Part shown: positions 10,614-23,400 of the stretch, one piece after another
Position numbering within the stretch: position 1 is the stretch's first letter
Layout: each line of letters begins with the position of its first letter
From: Aphelocoma coerulescens
Taxonomy: Eukaryota > Chordata > Aves > Passeriformes > Corvidae
Assembly: GCF_041296385.1 (NCBI RefSeq)
Contig: NC_091019.1
Coordinates: forward strand, 11,546,031 to 11,610,030
Direction of reading: 5' to 3'
Length of the DNA stretch: 64,000 bases
Program-made: the position numbers and the translations under genes
The notes under the pieces: model-generated
Databases searched by the model: none
What the model was told of the DNA's origin: nothing
The model's input: the letters and a program-made list of their open reading frames with translations, nothing else

Positions 10614-12139
10614 GGCACAGACGTGGCACTAAACGGCTGAACCTTGCTAATGAGGGAGTCTGTGAAGGGATGGGACAAAGAGCTCCAGCAGTGGCAGCCA
10701 GACTGCTGTTCTGTCTGACAGCTCCAGTGGCTCCTGAGTTTATGTTTTATGTATGTCCCAGTTACAGATAGCCCCAGAACTTCCCGGGGACACAGCATGG
10801 CTGTGCCATGAGGAGGAGCCTGATTTGCAGAAGCCCTGAAGTGGATCAAGCGCAGGAGCGCTGAAGGAAGGGATGTTCTGTAGATGGATGTTACTCACTT
10901 GTGCTGGCTGCAGCGTGATCTTTTCAGATTCAGAAGGAGACATCTCATTTTTCAGCATGTTTATTATTTTAGTGGGAAAAATCCAGATATAAAGTTCAGA
11001 TATATCTTGCCTGTTTTGCCCACATTGGAGGTCAACTTACCTCACAGCAGTGGGAGCTCACAGCAAGGCATCTGTTGCCAGACCTAGTCCATGCAATATT
11101 TCAGTTCTTTAACTTTGTGTGGATACCTAACTGTGCTTTTTGAAGACTTGTATGATATGAGAATCCTGTTCACCTTGCCGAGACAAATTCTGGAGCAGGA
11201 TCTATGACTGTATTTTCTCTCACCTCCCTTTTGATGTCTATGATGTCTGTATCTGATATCTGTGTCTGAGCCAGCTGCCTCGAGCTCCCTTCAAAGATAA
11301 GGAAAAGGAAGAAACATTCTTAAGATATGGTTAATTTAAGTGTTCCTTTCTTTTTCTGCTGCCTATTAATGGAACTTAAAACGAAGAGCTGAGATGGAGG
11401 CTTTTAAAAAAAAAAACAACAAACATTTTTTTGCATTTTAGATATCCACATTTGGCCAGATGAATCTCATAGTGAAAGGCAACAGCAATATAAATTCTTT
11501 TTTCTTTTTTTTCTTTTTTTTTAAATTTTTGGATTGGAAATTTTAGCCTGTAGTAATGATAACACATATTAATCCAACTGTTTGATATTCTTAATATCTG
11601 ATGAATTATTAATTCAGTGGAGACGTTCTTTCAGAGAATTCCATCACCACTGAAAAAGCTATTTGAGAATTTCTTGTTCATATTCCATCACTACAACTTT
11701 TTTTGCACAAATTAGTCAAAAGTATAGACCATGCAGTGTTGATAGTACCTCTTTTAATATCTTGCTATAAGTGATCCATTAAATTAGATGCTAGAAATGC
11801 CTTGTATTTTGGAAGTCATGCATTAAACAAACAGGCAAACAATATGAAACTCTTTAATTTTGTAAGTCGTAAACACAATATTCCCACAGTTATGAAATTG
11901 AAGCATTGGTCTGTGAATATCTATCTCAATAGCATGCCAAGTGATTATAAATAAAGCTGGTTCTGCCACAGAAAATGAACTGATTGGTAAGTAGCACCCG
12001 TCTGATTTGGGCAATGCACAGCTTTGAGCCACACAGTTTGATAAGGATCCATGATAAAAAGGGTGTCCAGTAAAGCGGCGTTAGAAAGGACACCTGCTGA
12101 CCCAAAAATTAAACACGGGACACAGTTTCTTGTGTGTGT
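10614..12139. other. Non-coding stretch, GC-richer at the left
   Basis: The first 270 bases after the minisatellite are GC-richer than the surroundings and may belong to the same unidentified element. A T-rich tract lies at 11497-11530. No gene or RNA is recognised in the rest, which ends at the target site of the second LTR. Confidence 0.5.
11497..11530. repeat. T-rich low-complexity tract
   Basis: Runs of T interrupted by single C residues, seen directly. Confidence 0.85.
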
Positions 12140-12144
12140 CAAAG
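12140..12144. repeat. Target-site duplication, left copy (CAAAG)
   Basis: CAAAG precedes the TGTCCTGGG start of the LTR and is repeated exactly at 12707-12711 after the closing TACA. Confidence 0.9.
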
Positions 12145-12268
12145 TGTCCTGGGTTGCAGTGTATTCTATTACCATCCTCATGAGCTGTTGAAATCAGGTG
12201 GGGCAGTGTTTCCTTGCCTCCTCCCCCAGACTATCTTGCTGTTAATGGCCCATCATTGTCCTGCTGCA

Positions 12269-12275
12269 TGAGTCA
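12269..12275 (+). promoter_or_regulatory. AP-1 site TGAGTCA in LTR
   Basis: Exact consensus heptamer, in the first half of the U3 duplication, about 120 bases upstream of the TATA-like word. Confidence 0.5.
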
Positions 12276-12332
12276 GAGATAACTCCCTCCAGACTATCTT
12301 CTGTTAATGAGCCTAATCAACACTTGGCCTCA

Positions 12333-12339
12333 TGACTCA
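12333..12339 (-). promoter_or_regulatory. AP-1 site TGACTCA in LTR
   Basis: Exact consensus heptamer inside the 9-bp near-palindrome ATGACTCAT, at the matching place in the second half of the U3 duplication. Confidence 0.5.
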
Positions 12340-12393
12340 TTACCCCATTGTGAGATGCTCCACCCAGAGGGAGGAACCAAGCATCCCATCCTG

Positions 12394-12400
12394 GATATAA
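12394..12400 (+). promoter_or_regulatory. TATA-like word in LTR
   Basis: GATATAA lies just downstream of the duplicated AP-1 region and about 250 bases before the ATTAAA signal, which suits an LTR promoter. Activity is not shown. Confidence 0.4.
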
Positions 12401-12650
12401 TCTGAGATTCTGAACACCAGAGGGAACCCTTCCACTGGATTTCCAAAGGACAGGAGCCACACAGCCACCACTGGACCTGAGGAAGAGCAGACCCTTTTTT
12501 CCTACAGGATCACCACGTCAGAGGACTGCAGCCACCATTCTACCAGACTGCTACCACCACCCTGCCTAACAGGGACTCAGGTTGTATATTGACTTTGTCA
12601 GTTTGAACCAGTGTTGTCTTTCAGTTCTTTTCCTTTTCTTTAATTTCCCC

Positions 12651-12656
12651 ATTAAA
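12651..12656 (+). promoter_or_regulatory. LTR polyadenylation signal ATTAAA
   Basis: The common variant hexamer ATTAAA lies 50 bp before the LTR end, after a pyrimidine-rich run. It gives the element's orientation. Confidence 0.5.
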
Positions 12657-12706
12657 TTGTTATTCTGACTTGGTGCCTCCCACTGGTTTGTTTTCAAACT
12701 AGTACA

Positions 12707-12711
12707 CAAAG
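12707..12711. repeat. Target-site duplication, right copy (CAAAG)
   Basis: Exact partner of the copy at 12140-12144. Confidence 0.9.
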
Positions 12712-15700
12712 TCCTGGCATTGTAGCAGGGCTGCTCTGGTTATATGGATTGCAGTCCAAACCTGATGTGGCTAGGATTTATATTTTACAAAATAGAAACT
12801 TCAATTGAAGTACAATTTAGTGATGGTTGGAGAATGTAAATAATTGTATTTATTTCTAGGGGGCAGGGAGCAAGTCACTCAGAGAACAGCCTTGAACAAC
12901 TTAATAGTAACCATCAAAATAGCAAGGAGAAAATGTAAATGTGAGATTTTCCGTGATGTGTCAACCATGCAATTAGCTACGGGTATAATTTGTAAAAATG
13001 CCAGAGCACAAAGTATGACAATGGAATGCAGATGTGGAGAGTGTTTCCAAACCCAGAGGGTTTCATCAGCAATGTATATTAAAGATGCAAGACATTTCTT
13101 CTGAGTAAATATATGGAAATTGTTCTATTTTCTTTTTTTTTAATTTTTAAATAATTTCCCACGGTTATAATTTAGCATGTGTATCATTTGGCATTTTCAA
13201 AGCACTTGCTCAGAATGACGTGTGTCATTAGGACTTAGGTCTACTAATTCCTAATTACGCCTGTGAATGAAAAATTGATTTGTATATAAAGTGTTCTGAA
13301 GACTCCTACGGATACAGAAATATCTCTATAAATGTAGAATGTAGGACGTCCTTTGAAAAGAAAGCAGTTCTAATGAAGTCTTGCATTTCCCAAAGGATAC
13401 TGGGCTGTAATTTAATGGTTCCAGACTTCTATCTTTTTTGATTGCAGGAATCTCTCTTATGGAGATCTGTGCATGCTTGCCTCTGGGCATGAAATGGGAA
13501 CCATTTAGATCCATTTAGGATCTTCTTCCCAAATTTTGTTCTCTGTGCTCCTAGCTCTGGCAGGACTTTTAGGAACCTCTGTAGCAACAGGCTAAGCGTT
13601 TTCTTTTAGCTTCATGGCCTAATCATGGATTGGTTACCTGGAACAGCAGCATGTTTGTCATTGAGTCTAGAAACAAGATTTCCCAACCACTCTTTTCCAT
13701 CACACTGATGATTTCTTCCCTTATCATATTACTTGTTTTGTGTTTGGGACTGCCATATCTTGGCAAATTCTCCTTTTCAATCTATTGGTTCATTACAGGC
13801 AGCAAAACTGCAGAGCTGTAAATTGGATTGAGAAAGGTTTTCTTGGATTGGGTCAAAAGTGAAACAAAGACTTTAAAATGGATATAATATGATGGTAATG
13901 TTCCCCAAATTAAGGGAAGTAATAAGTTTTTTCCCTATTTATGAGTTTTCCAAAAGAGCCTGGAGGTTCCAAAGAGGTGTGCAGTTCAGCACAGCACACT
14001 GGGTGTGGCAGTAGAAAATTCTTTCACTACACAAATTACTGTGAGATATTTTATTGCTTGAGTCATTGGATAAGACAGACATGGAATTATGGTGGTGTCT
14101 TAAAAATTGCCACACCTGAATTAGTCCCTGCTGCTTCTGTTTCTCTGTAGTTTAGCTCTAAATCTCTAGTCGCCATTTGAGCTCTTCCTCCAAAATTACT
14201 TCTCCAGGGTTTTCAAATTTTCTCCAGGGTTTCATTCCAACCAAACTTGGCTATTCTGCTTTTGAGTCTGTGTTGTGTGTCTTGCTGTGCATGTTGATTT
14301 TTAGATTCAGACCTCTGAGCTATACTGAATTTGGGTCTCTCCCTCCTCAAGGGATCACAGAGTGAGCTGTGGCTGAGAACTTCAGGTAGATGTAAGCCAG
14401 AGGAGCTTCTGGATGCTTTTAACACCACATTAAGGGCAGGAATGGATAGACAATTCTCAGAGAAGGCTTCAGTTAAGTTTTAAGTGAATGAAAGGCACCT
14501 GCAAAAGAAAAAGTGGATATTTCTTTTCACAATCAAAATGACCAGAAAAGAAGCAATGATCTTTAAAACTGTTAAAAAAGCAATTTAGAAAGTTTAGACA
14601 TATAATTCCCCTTAAATGCAACATTTTAAGGTCTATTTTTATTTTATTTTTAATAGCTTTATTAGTAAAAAGGAACTGGAAACTGTTGGAAGTGTGCAAT
14701 GCCCCCTGAAACATGATTTAGAATATTTCAACAATTTAAAGTGTAGAATTCCATTTTTATCAGCTTGTCAATTGACAACAGAAAAGGGCTGACATCTTAT
14801 GCTAGTTCAACTCTTGGACATCTCTGCTAAACTTCAACTGAATGTTGAATTGGTTGCATACCTAAATTTGATTTTTTTAAAGTAAGAATGGATTCTTAAA
14901 CATAGTGTAAGCATAACAATCCAATATTTGTGATCAGTTCTGTATTTAAGTGTCTACCCTCCTAGACAATTCTGTTTCCTGAAGGAGATTGTGTTTTACA
15001 TCTCTGTGTGGATTGGCACAGTTATATTTCATATTTAAGTTGCTACACTGAACTAGTGCTGAGGAGTGTGCAAGAGCAGACAGAATTTTCTGTTCCCCTA
15101 ATTCTATCCTCACTAAATACAGGTGATTCTTCACCATTGTTTCAAGACCTTTTTTTTGTGAAGAGTCTACATTTCCCCTGAGTAGAAGAAACATCAGATT
15201 GCAATTAAAATAATAACAATCTTCCAACTAAAACATTAATAACTTTTTTTTTAAAGATGCTACATTTGGTGTTCCAGAACAGGAAGTCATAGAACATAAC
15301 CAAGTTCAACAAACAGTACAGAAGGCATAATGTTTATTATTAGCATCACATCACCATATGACAGTGACAGGTGGTGATCTCCAAATGCCATCATAGTCAT
15401 CAGAAGCTATGTGAGGAAATGAGACCCTTCAAAAAGTGCAATTTTATCCCAGTGTAGAACAATTCAGACCTGTTATTGTTCGATAAGTCTAAGATAAATT
15501 TCAAAGTTAATATTTATGGTGTTTGAAAACATGCTTTTTAGATTATTGGCTGTGTAGGATGCTGCATCCTGTATTTATATTGATTTGTAAGAGCACTTGG
15601 TGCTGCATGCAGACCTAGCAGTCATGTATTCTGGAGTTTCCTAAAATAACCCAGTGTCCTAATTTTTCAAGAAATGGGAGGGAAGAAATTTATATAAGAG

Positions 15701-17330
15701 GATCTCAATTAGAAAATTTAAAATTATGTTTAAACAGAAATCTCTTCCAGAATTTCTCATTAATTTTATTATTTTGTTGAGCTGCAGTTAACAGTTTTAA
15801 TTGATGTAATTTTCAAAATAAAAATGCCTATTCACTTTATTTTTGATCTGTGAAATAATACACTCACATTGTTTACTTCTAAAATCAAATAGGATGTGAG
15901 TGTGGTGATAATAAACACAAAGACAAATTTTCTACTTCAGTGTATCATGCATAAGCAAGATGAGGAGCTAGCATTTGCCAGTTAGGAACTGTTAAGAAAG
16001 AAAGAGTTTTAGATTTATATGTCAGTCATTTGTTTGAAATATTTTTCTTGAGGCATGCTGGAGATGCTTTAAGCTAAAGAACATAAAATTAGGATTAAGG
16101 CAATGCTTTTATTTACCAGTGGTGGGTGTGAATGTGTTGGGAAGAGAAGCAAGACCAAAAGGTGCTCTGCCACCTCCTCATCTGTCTTGGGGTCATTGTG
16201 CTGTGCCTACTGTGACATTTAGGGCTCAGCTCCATCACTTGGCTGAAGAGTGCATTAAATCCTAGACTGAAAAAAATAGTTATAACTTCAGTAATAAAAG
16301 TATTTAATATTGTTGCTTGCAGATCAACTAATATTTTGTGTCTAGTTGTATTTATTTGGTGAAGTTCTTTGAAGCTTCCTCTGATGTAAAGGGGAGTAAA
16401 TTTGGAACCAGCCTCATAGTTTCTGTTTCCCCTCAGAACGGTGACGTGTGAGCAGATTTACTACCAACGTATAAAAACTAATGAACCACTTTAAGCCCTG
16501 TCATAAAACTGGAATTCTTTTGTACCTAATTAGAGGGCCTGAAAAGGAGGAAATTGGACCAAAAAACCTCTAAAATTAGCTTCATCAGAACAAAGTGGAA
16601 ACAGATGAACAACCCACGGTGACTCTATAATAATAACACCACAATCCTTACAACGCTGCCTTGGCTTATTTGGATTGCTTGCTCAAGACCCTCTTTGAGT
16701 CTTTCCCCACATATTTCATCTATATGTTATGGATGTAACTGCTGGTGATGCTTATGGGCAAGATAATGGTATGCTTGTAGCCTTGTCAGATCGTAATTTC
16801 TTAGGCAGATACTTTTTTCCCCTTTCCCAAGGTGTTTTCTTAGAAATAACATAGAAATTTGTGGGTAAAATGACCATATTTTTGAGAACAATGCTGCTCA
16901 AAAAATCAGTGGTATTAAGATGAAGAGAAATTTGGTATGTTAATAATTTGGACCAGGGTTTGAAATCTGGCAGGGAATCAGGAATGTGGCATTTGCTCAA
17001 AATACCCCAAATCTAACTGACTTCAAAAAATTGCACTTTGCACATGTGCAGGAAAGGTGTGTTAGGATAGCAGCTTAAATCTTCTAAGACTTTTTATCTG
17101 TACTGGACATGTTGGAGGCTGGAGCTGCAGAACCTGAGCAGGGGTTTCCCCCAGTCAGTCCCAGATGGTGGGAACTGAAGGAGAGGAGAATCTCCTGTCC
17201 ATGTTCCTGGTGCTGGGGCTGTAACATCCCAGGTATGCCAGGACATTCACTTGAAGTAGATGACTTGGACCATTGAGTTTAACAGGTTCTAGCTTAAAGC
17301 AGATGCCTGTCAAAGCTTACAAAATTAAGC
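12712..17330. other. Unique AT-rich non-coding stretch
   Basis: Read on both strands, this holds no gene, RNA or recognisable transposon. Reading frames stay below 95 codons. A GC-richer patch at about 17105-17235 sits just before the A-rich tract. The pairing resembles a retroposed body with its tail, but the body is not recognisable. Confidence 0.55.
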
Positions 17331-17427
17331 CAACCAAAAAAAAACCACCAAACAAACAAACAACAAAAAAACAAAAACAAAAAAACAAAACACCAAAAAC
17401 CCCCGGCAAAAAACCAAATCAAAAATC
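17331..17427 (+). repeat. A-rich (CAAA)-like low-complexity tract
   Basis: Almost only A and C over about 95 bases, with CAAACAAACAAACAAC-type repeats in the middle. It could be a degenerate poly-A tail, but no target-site duplication is visible. The short lysine-rich frame over it (17273-17494) is an artefact of composition. Confidence 0.85.
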
Positions 17428-20400
17428 CATTCTATGGGATATTTTTGATAGCTCACAAAGCACTGTTAACAAAAAAAATGACAACTTTGAGTGATTAGAA
17501 CTTTCTAATTGTGTTCTTTGTGGTTTAGTGATCTGATTTCTGAACATTCCTAGGAGTAACAGAAGCACTGGAAGTGTTCAATGTAGTTTTATGTTATAAG
17601 AATCACTCTGAAAAATCTAATGGAAGGCCCTTAACTTGGATCCACCAATTAAATTTTGATTGTAACTTCTGCAGGTGTCAGCTCCCCATTTGCAAAATGC
17701 CTCTACCATCCCCTTACCTCCCAGTAGCTGTGAAACTACGTTAGGAGTTGGGAAAGGTATCTTAGAAAATCCCGTGAGCAAATGAATAATTTTATCATCA
17801 AAGTTTGAACAGTGTTTAGTAAGTAGATTACGGAGCTGTTTGCTACTAAAAAAGTACTGAAAATACTTAATGGCTTCTTGCTTAATGAGAACAATTAATC
17901 TCTAAATGGAATTAGCCTGTGATTCAGTGGATAAACATGATCATAAAGATATTACAGTACCTAAACACAGGTTTTGTGCTGGGGCTTGATAGCTTTTACA
18001 TGGTTGACATTTGCCACTTCAGTGTTCTTCTAGCATTCTTTTTTGGGTGATGATTTAATAACTATCAAAGTGGGACTTTGATGCTGTAAAAGGACTTGGT
18101 TTTGCATATTTATGAAGATTTGCTTGCATATTTGTAAATTTGATTATTCACTTGAGGAGATTTATGTATATAAATGGCTTGAAAAGCCTCTAGCAAAAGT
18201 CCACTAGCAATTTGTTAGTAATCTACTCTAATTTCATCTCTTAGGAATATTTTTCGGGTCAAATATTATTTTTAGTCCAAGAAATTAATGATTAGGCCTC
18301 TTAACATTCTGAACTTGTGTTTTCACTCAGACTTTTAAGACAGTGCTAATGACTCCTAAGGTCGGTTCTTGATTGTGGTGTCACCAGAGCCTTAAACATT
18401 TTCCACATTTTCTTTTTGGAAGCCTTCTTAATTTCTGCCTTGGAGAATGCAGTGGACAGGTGATGATGAAGTGTAGGTATATTTCAGTCTCTCTAGGAGG
18501 CCCAAACAGATCTGTCCTGCTGACAGTGTCCTCTGAATATTGATTCCTCTATTGGTAATTTTAAACAGCTTCTTATTACCCTCTTAGCACTTTTATGGAG
18601 GCCAGACATATGTACTGTTCTCAGAGAAGGGGATGTAGCAAAATTATTGCAGCAATCTTGGAACCCCCATCTGCTAGAAAGTCCCTGGTCTCCCCTCCAT
18701 AAAAATATCACTGCTGTTCAAGTCAGCACCTCTGTGTGTTTATTACTTCACCAGAACATTGGGAACTTCCTTTGGATCTAACAGAAAATTCACAATAAGA
18801 AAGATAATAAAAGAAGCCATAAATGGAAAAGCATTTTTGAGATAAATTTTAGATTAGAGTGATTAATTAAACAAAAATTATATTATCCAAGAGTTTTGAT
18901 TTCTTCCCTCAGAGCAACTCATCTTTCATTTTCTCCTATTTTCTTCTGTACTTTGTTTCTCTTAGGAAGACAATAAACTGAGTATCTGGGGGAGTTCCCT
19001 TTTTTCTTCTTTTCCATTTTAACTTTTCTGGATATCAACAGTTCAGGGGTGTTAGTGATTAAAACGTGGAATATTGATGCTTCTAGACTCCTTAGAATTA
19101 AGATGAAAAACAGTGAATGAACTTTAACAGATATTGCATTTAATGGTTATAGAATAAGAAAGCAGGGCCAAATAATTTGAAATGCTCCTTTTAAGTAGTA
19201 TTTCTGGGCCTTGAACTAATGGAAGTATTTGTATTAAAGAAAGTACACAGTGAATGGAGAATAAAGAATAATGGGATGTACTGAAAACTTTTCCCTGTTA
19301 ACTTTCGATGAGATCCATTTGAATTTTTTTGAAAGAGTAAAATAACATTAAATCATATAGGATAAAACATTGTGCATATTTTCAGTGTTTCTAGAACCAA
19401 AATGTGCAACCTTGGCATTAGTATAGTCCTATTAAAATCTCCTTAAACCCAGTTATTTCGGAGTAGGTGCTAAGTGACGCAAATAAAAATGTTTTGTCAA
19501 GTATATTTATAATCCACTGATTTTTCCTTTGCAGGCGTATCTCAAGGGAAGTGTGGTCATGATGACATCCATCCTTCTTATGCTGCCAGAATTAAACCTG
19601 TCCATGAAATAGATGGGGAGGCACACTGAACCATTTCAAAGGATGGCACAGTTCCCATGGTAAATTAATGCCCAAGTCAAACTGCCTTCCTTTAAGGACT
19701 TTATGATTCCTGCTTGCTGTCCATTAAATATACATGATGTCTTTAAATGCCCCCATATAGCTAAAGCCACAATTCAGCTGAAATTTATTCTCTTTAATAT
19801 TGCTCTACATCTGGATATTTGTGCTGTTACACCTTCCCTCCCCATGAAAGTTTTATATTGCAGTTGTGAGGGAATGCCCACTGTCATCACACTCCAGGCC
19901 ATCCCTCCGAGCTACAATTCATTATTTCTCCCCATCTCTGTCTCAGGGAGCAGTTTCTCATAATTGCAACCTAAATGTTTAATGTGACAGAGGGAAGGAT
20001 GGATGGGGAAAGGTCTGAGTGTGGAGAGTGAATGAGCTTGGGAAAGGGGACAATGGCTCTTGTTATGGCCTCTGCAGTCTTGGTCATACAGATATAAATT
20101 CTGGGGGCAAAATGAATTAAGTTTTGTCCTCAGTTTCCACCTCTCCTGTAGGATATTGGGGGGTTGTTTGTTCGTTTTTTTAAGACTATGAATCCTACCC
20201 ATGTAGCATCCAGAAAATGAATGCAACATGCTAATGGCTCCACCCTACTGAGTTGGTCATTTAAAGAAATACAGATTTTCTTTAACTGTTTTAAGAGAAC
20301 TTTTTCTTGCAGGTCAATAATTACTTCCAATATGTTTGTGTTTTCATACAACTTTCTCCTTTCTAAATTTAGTAAATTTCTGCATAAGGTATGATTATAA

Positions 20401-20430
20401 GGAAATTCAAACACTTATTTTGATTGTTTG
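17428..20430. other. Unique AT-rich non-coding stretch
   Basis: No gene or transposon recognised. A good splice acceptor at 19533-19534 is followed by a 30-codon open tail, discussed as a finding. Other reading frames are short and unremarkable. Confidence 0.5.
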
Positions 20431-20447
20431 TTTTTTTTTTTTTTTTT
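20431..20447. repeat. Poly-T run of 17
   Basis: Uninterrupted T run, seen directly. It could be the minus-strand poly-A tail of a retroposed sequence, but nothing recognisable adjoins it. Confidence 0.9.
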
Positions 20448-23400
20448 GTAATGCCACGTACTTGTCATAACCCTATGATTCATTATGAATAATGCATTCC
20501 TAATAAAAATAGCTTTATTGCAGCGAGGGTGCAACAGTCTTTTTATAATCTATGATTTCATTCTTTGATTTAAAAATGCAGGTTTTAGAGGCTCCACTTA
20601 AGAAGGTGGATACTGCAGTGCAGTAGTGCAATTCAGTTATGGATTTTCCCTTTATTGGTGAGTGAAAACCACATTTCTTATGTGTGCAAGACAGCCTGCT
20701 CTTAAGTTCTGATGCTGGTAACTAAGATACAGTGCAGTAATGTGTATGTTTCCCTGAAATAATTCATTTATTACAATTGTCATGATGTCCATGTAAACAC
20801 AATTGAGAACGATTTGGAAGACTTTTATTTATCTAATTTCTCATATACTATTTTGTATTTCTTTTGCCTTTGTTTTGTCAGTAGCTTGTGGCTATGTTAA
20901 TCCTCTGATTTTGGGGGAAAACATTCTGTTGTTATCACTGTGGGTCAGGAGTACCCTATGGCCATAATTTCTGGCTCTTTGCCACAGACCAAAACACATA
21001 TTTTTCAATACACTGAGCTGGAAATGAATGGAAATACTTCGTCAAAATTGTGGTGTTTTGCTGTGATTTTTTTTTTTTAATTACTATTTTCTTACATTTC
21101 CTCAATCTGCTTTTTCTTTAGCTTATAAACTCGGTTGTCTTGCAATTAAACAATTTCTTTTTTTTAAAGAAAAGTATTTCTGGTTCTTCTAAGCTATTTC
21201 TCAGTGGAGTCATGCTGAGTATAAGCATATAAGCTGAGTAATTAGATTTAGAGATCTGTGCTATTAAAAGAACAAAAGTTAAAACGTGTATATGAAAATG
21301 ATTGGAAAATTTAGCGTAGTTTTATAGATGCACTTGAGACACCAGGAAGATCATTTTAAATTCAATAAAACTATTTTGAAAAATTATTTTCTCTTCTCTT
21401 GTACTAATAATTTTGGAGAGCAAGTACTGGTAAATCTTGGGAGTACTGGGTAAAGTAGTGAGTAAGACAATGGTGACCCATTACTCCTATGGGTGTACAC
21501 AGGGAAGCAACATCCACTGACAGCAATTCAATACAATCATAGAAATAACTACTGTGAAATGTTTACTTTTTTTTCCTTGTGTTTGATAGCCAAGGTATTT
21601 GGGTTTCTGAGCATGTAGCACCTTGTACAGATATTCTAAATCAGGGAACGTTTACTGGTACTATGCACTTCTTTCCTAATTTTCCCTCTGTCATCCAACA
21701 CAGTAATTTGCTTTATACCTCTGAATTATTTTGGATCCAAGTAGAAGGTGAAGGTGCTTCGTAATCTGCTGACTTTTGAATGTGTGACTTTGCTGTTATT
21801 AACCCAGGGCACTGAAGGTGGCTCTGTATCTAACTTCTAATCAAAACCAAATCTGCTTCACCTTCACTGTGATAAGCCCAGGTTTTGACTTTGTGTGAGC
21901 TCTGCAGTGATTTGTGAGTGATATGCAGAATGAAAAATTTTTTTCCAGAGAAAGGGCAGGCAGACCTGAGATATTTGCTCAGCTTGTCAGATTTACTTAA
22001 ATTTCAAATAGCCAGGAAGACTATCAACTGAGAAATCCTAACTATTGAAAAGAGACTTCAGAAAATATTGAAATAAACTTGTGTTTAAAGGCTCTGACTT
22101 AGCAGTTGGGGATATGCCTACTCATGATAGAGATGTATAAATCTCCTTTGCTGCCCTGTAACATCAATAAAAAATTGCATAGCAGTTCTAGGGCATCACC
22201 TGGATTCATCAGAGTTTCCCAGGTTTGCAGTCACACCAGATTAAATTTATGTACAAACATGTTCCTATAGTAAGGAGATATATGTGTCTCTTCCAGACAC
22301 AATGGGAGGTTCAGTGTAGTAATAAATTGGCTTGATGAGCATGTGTGAGCCATCCCTATTTTAGTTACACAGGCCTGTCAGAACTACAGTGACAAACATC
22401 TCAAAACCAGATTTGTTTTGGAGAGTTTTTTGCCCAAGGTGTTTAGTCAGACTCCATTTTTTTCCCTCATGGCACTGTTTGAAGCGCATGAGGAGCCAAT
22501 AAAGCCTGTGGGGATGCCCTCCTGCACTGGAAGGAATCCTGTTGGAGTGATGACTGATTTCACCACTGAACTGTTCCACAGGAGCAGATTTTAGCCAGTC
22601 TGTGCCCCATCTGCAGTGCAGGTAGGTCAAATGAGAGTGGTTTGCCTGCTTGGGAGGTTCCCCCCTTACAGTGGAGACATCAGTGAGAGATCAGCATTAC
22701 TTATGTTTGGAGGTGACTCAAGAACATTTTCTCTGTGCTTGTGAAAACAAGAATCTTTTGCTTCATAGCCAGTCTTTTTTTGGGATCTCTTTCGGGTATG
22801 TTCCTGATTCCAGCCATTTCCTCATGATCCCACTGGGAGCTATAGAAGGTAACTAACTAAGCATCCAGATTAAATTTTTTTTTTTGCCCAGGCATGAGTA
22901 AAATAATTCTAGCTTGATTGATCATCCCAGTTAGCTCAGTCTCCTGCTCCTCTTGAGATTTTGGAAGCCTCTCTCTGTGATTTCTTACATCATATGTTGT
23001 TTTTATACCCATTGCTTCAAAAATTTTCTGTTTACTCATGGAAAAAGAATACCCAAAACTGCATATGATGAAATAGTTTTGATTTTTAATTAATTCATGG
23101 GCAGATCCATTTTTAAATGTCAATTAAATTTGAGGGATGCAGGTGCCATTTCCAGCCCTATCAGTGTTTGTCTTCCACAAGTGGAAGACATTTCAGTACT
23201 GTCTCATGCTGCTGAAGTGAATGCTTTTGGAGATTTTGCATGACTGTATAATGCAGTAATGCCTGAGCACCCCTGCACCTGGTGACTGAGGAATCAGACC
23301 ATACCTCCGGGTACAAAGATGTTCAGCTGGAGGCAGAAGGATGCACAAGGCTCAAGTGTTTCCTGTGGAACATTTTTGAGGGCCATTTCTAGGGCAAAGT

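Larger units (their letters stand above)
12227..12352 (+). repeat. Diverged 63-bp duplication in LTR U3
   Basis: CAGACTATCTT begins at 12227 and again at 12290. Both are followed by CTGTTAATG and, 42 or 43 bases from the start, by an AP-1 word: TGAGTCA at 12269-12275 and TGACTCA at 12333-12339. The rest of the two halves has diverged. Duplicated enhancer units are common in retroviral U3 regions. Confidence 0.7.
12145..12706 (+). mobile_element. Solo LTR of an endogenous retrovirus, 562 bp
   Basis: The element opens TGTCCTGGGTTGC and closes AACTAGTACA, with perfect 5-bp CAAAG repeats on both sides. A TATA-like GATATAA is at 12394-12400 and a polyadenylation signal ATTAAA at 12651-12656, both on the plus strand, in the order expected for U3, R and U5. 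The U3 part carries a diverged 63-bp direct duplication, each half with an AP-1 word. No internal retroviral sequence adjoins it, so it is a solo LTR. It shares no obvious sequence with the LTR at 4278 beyond the terminal bases. The 5-bp duplication favours an ERVL-like class; that assignment is inference. Confidence 0.9.

Noticed and set aside
10376..10849. 157-codon minus-strand frame, longest in the window
   Set aside because: It exists because a 92-bp repeat is read in three frames that all happen to be open; it shows no family resemblance.
17273..17494. Lysine- and threonine-rich frame
   Set aside because: Produced by the A/C-rich low-complexity tract at 17331-17427.
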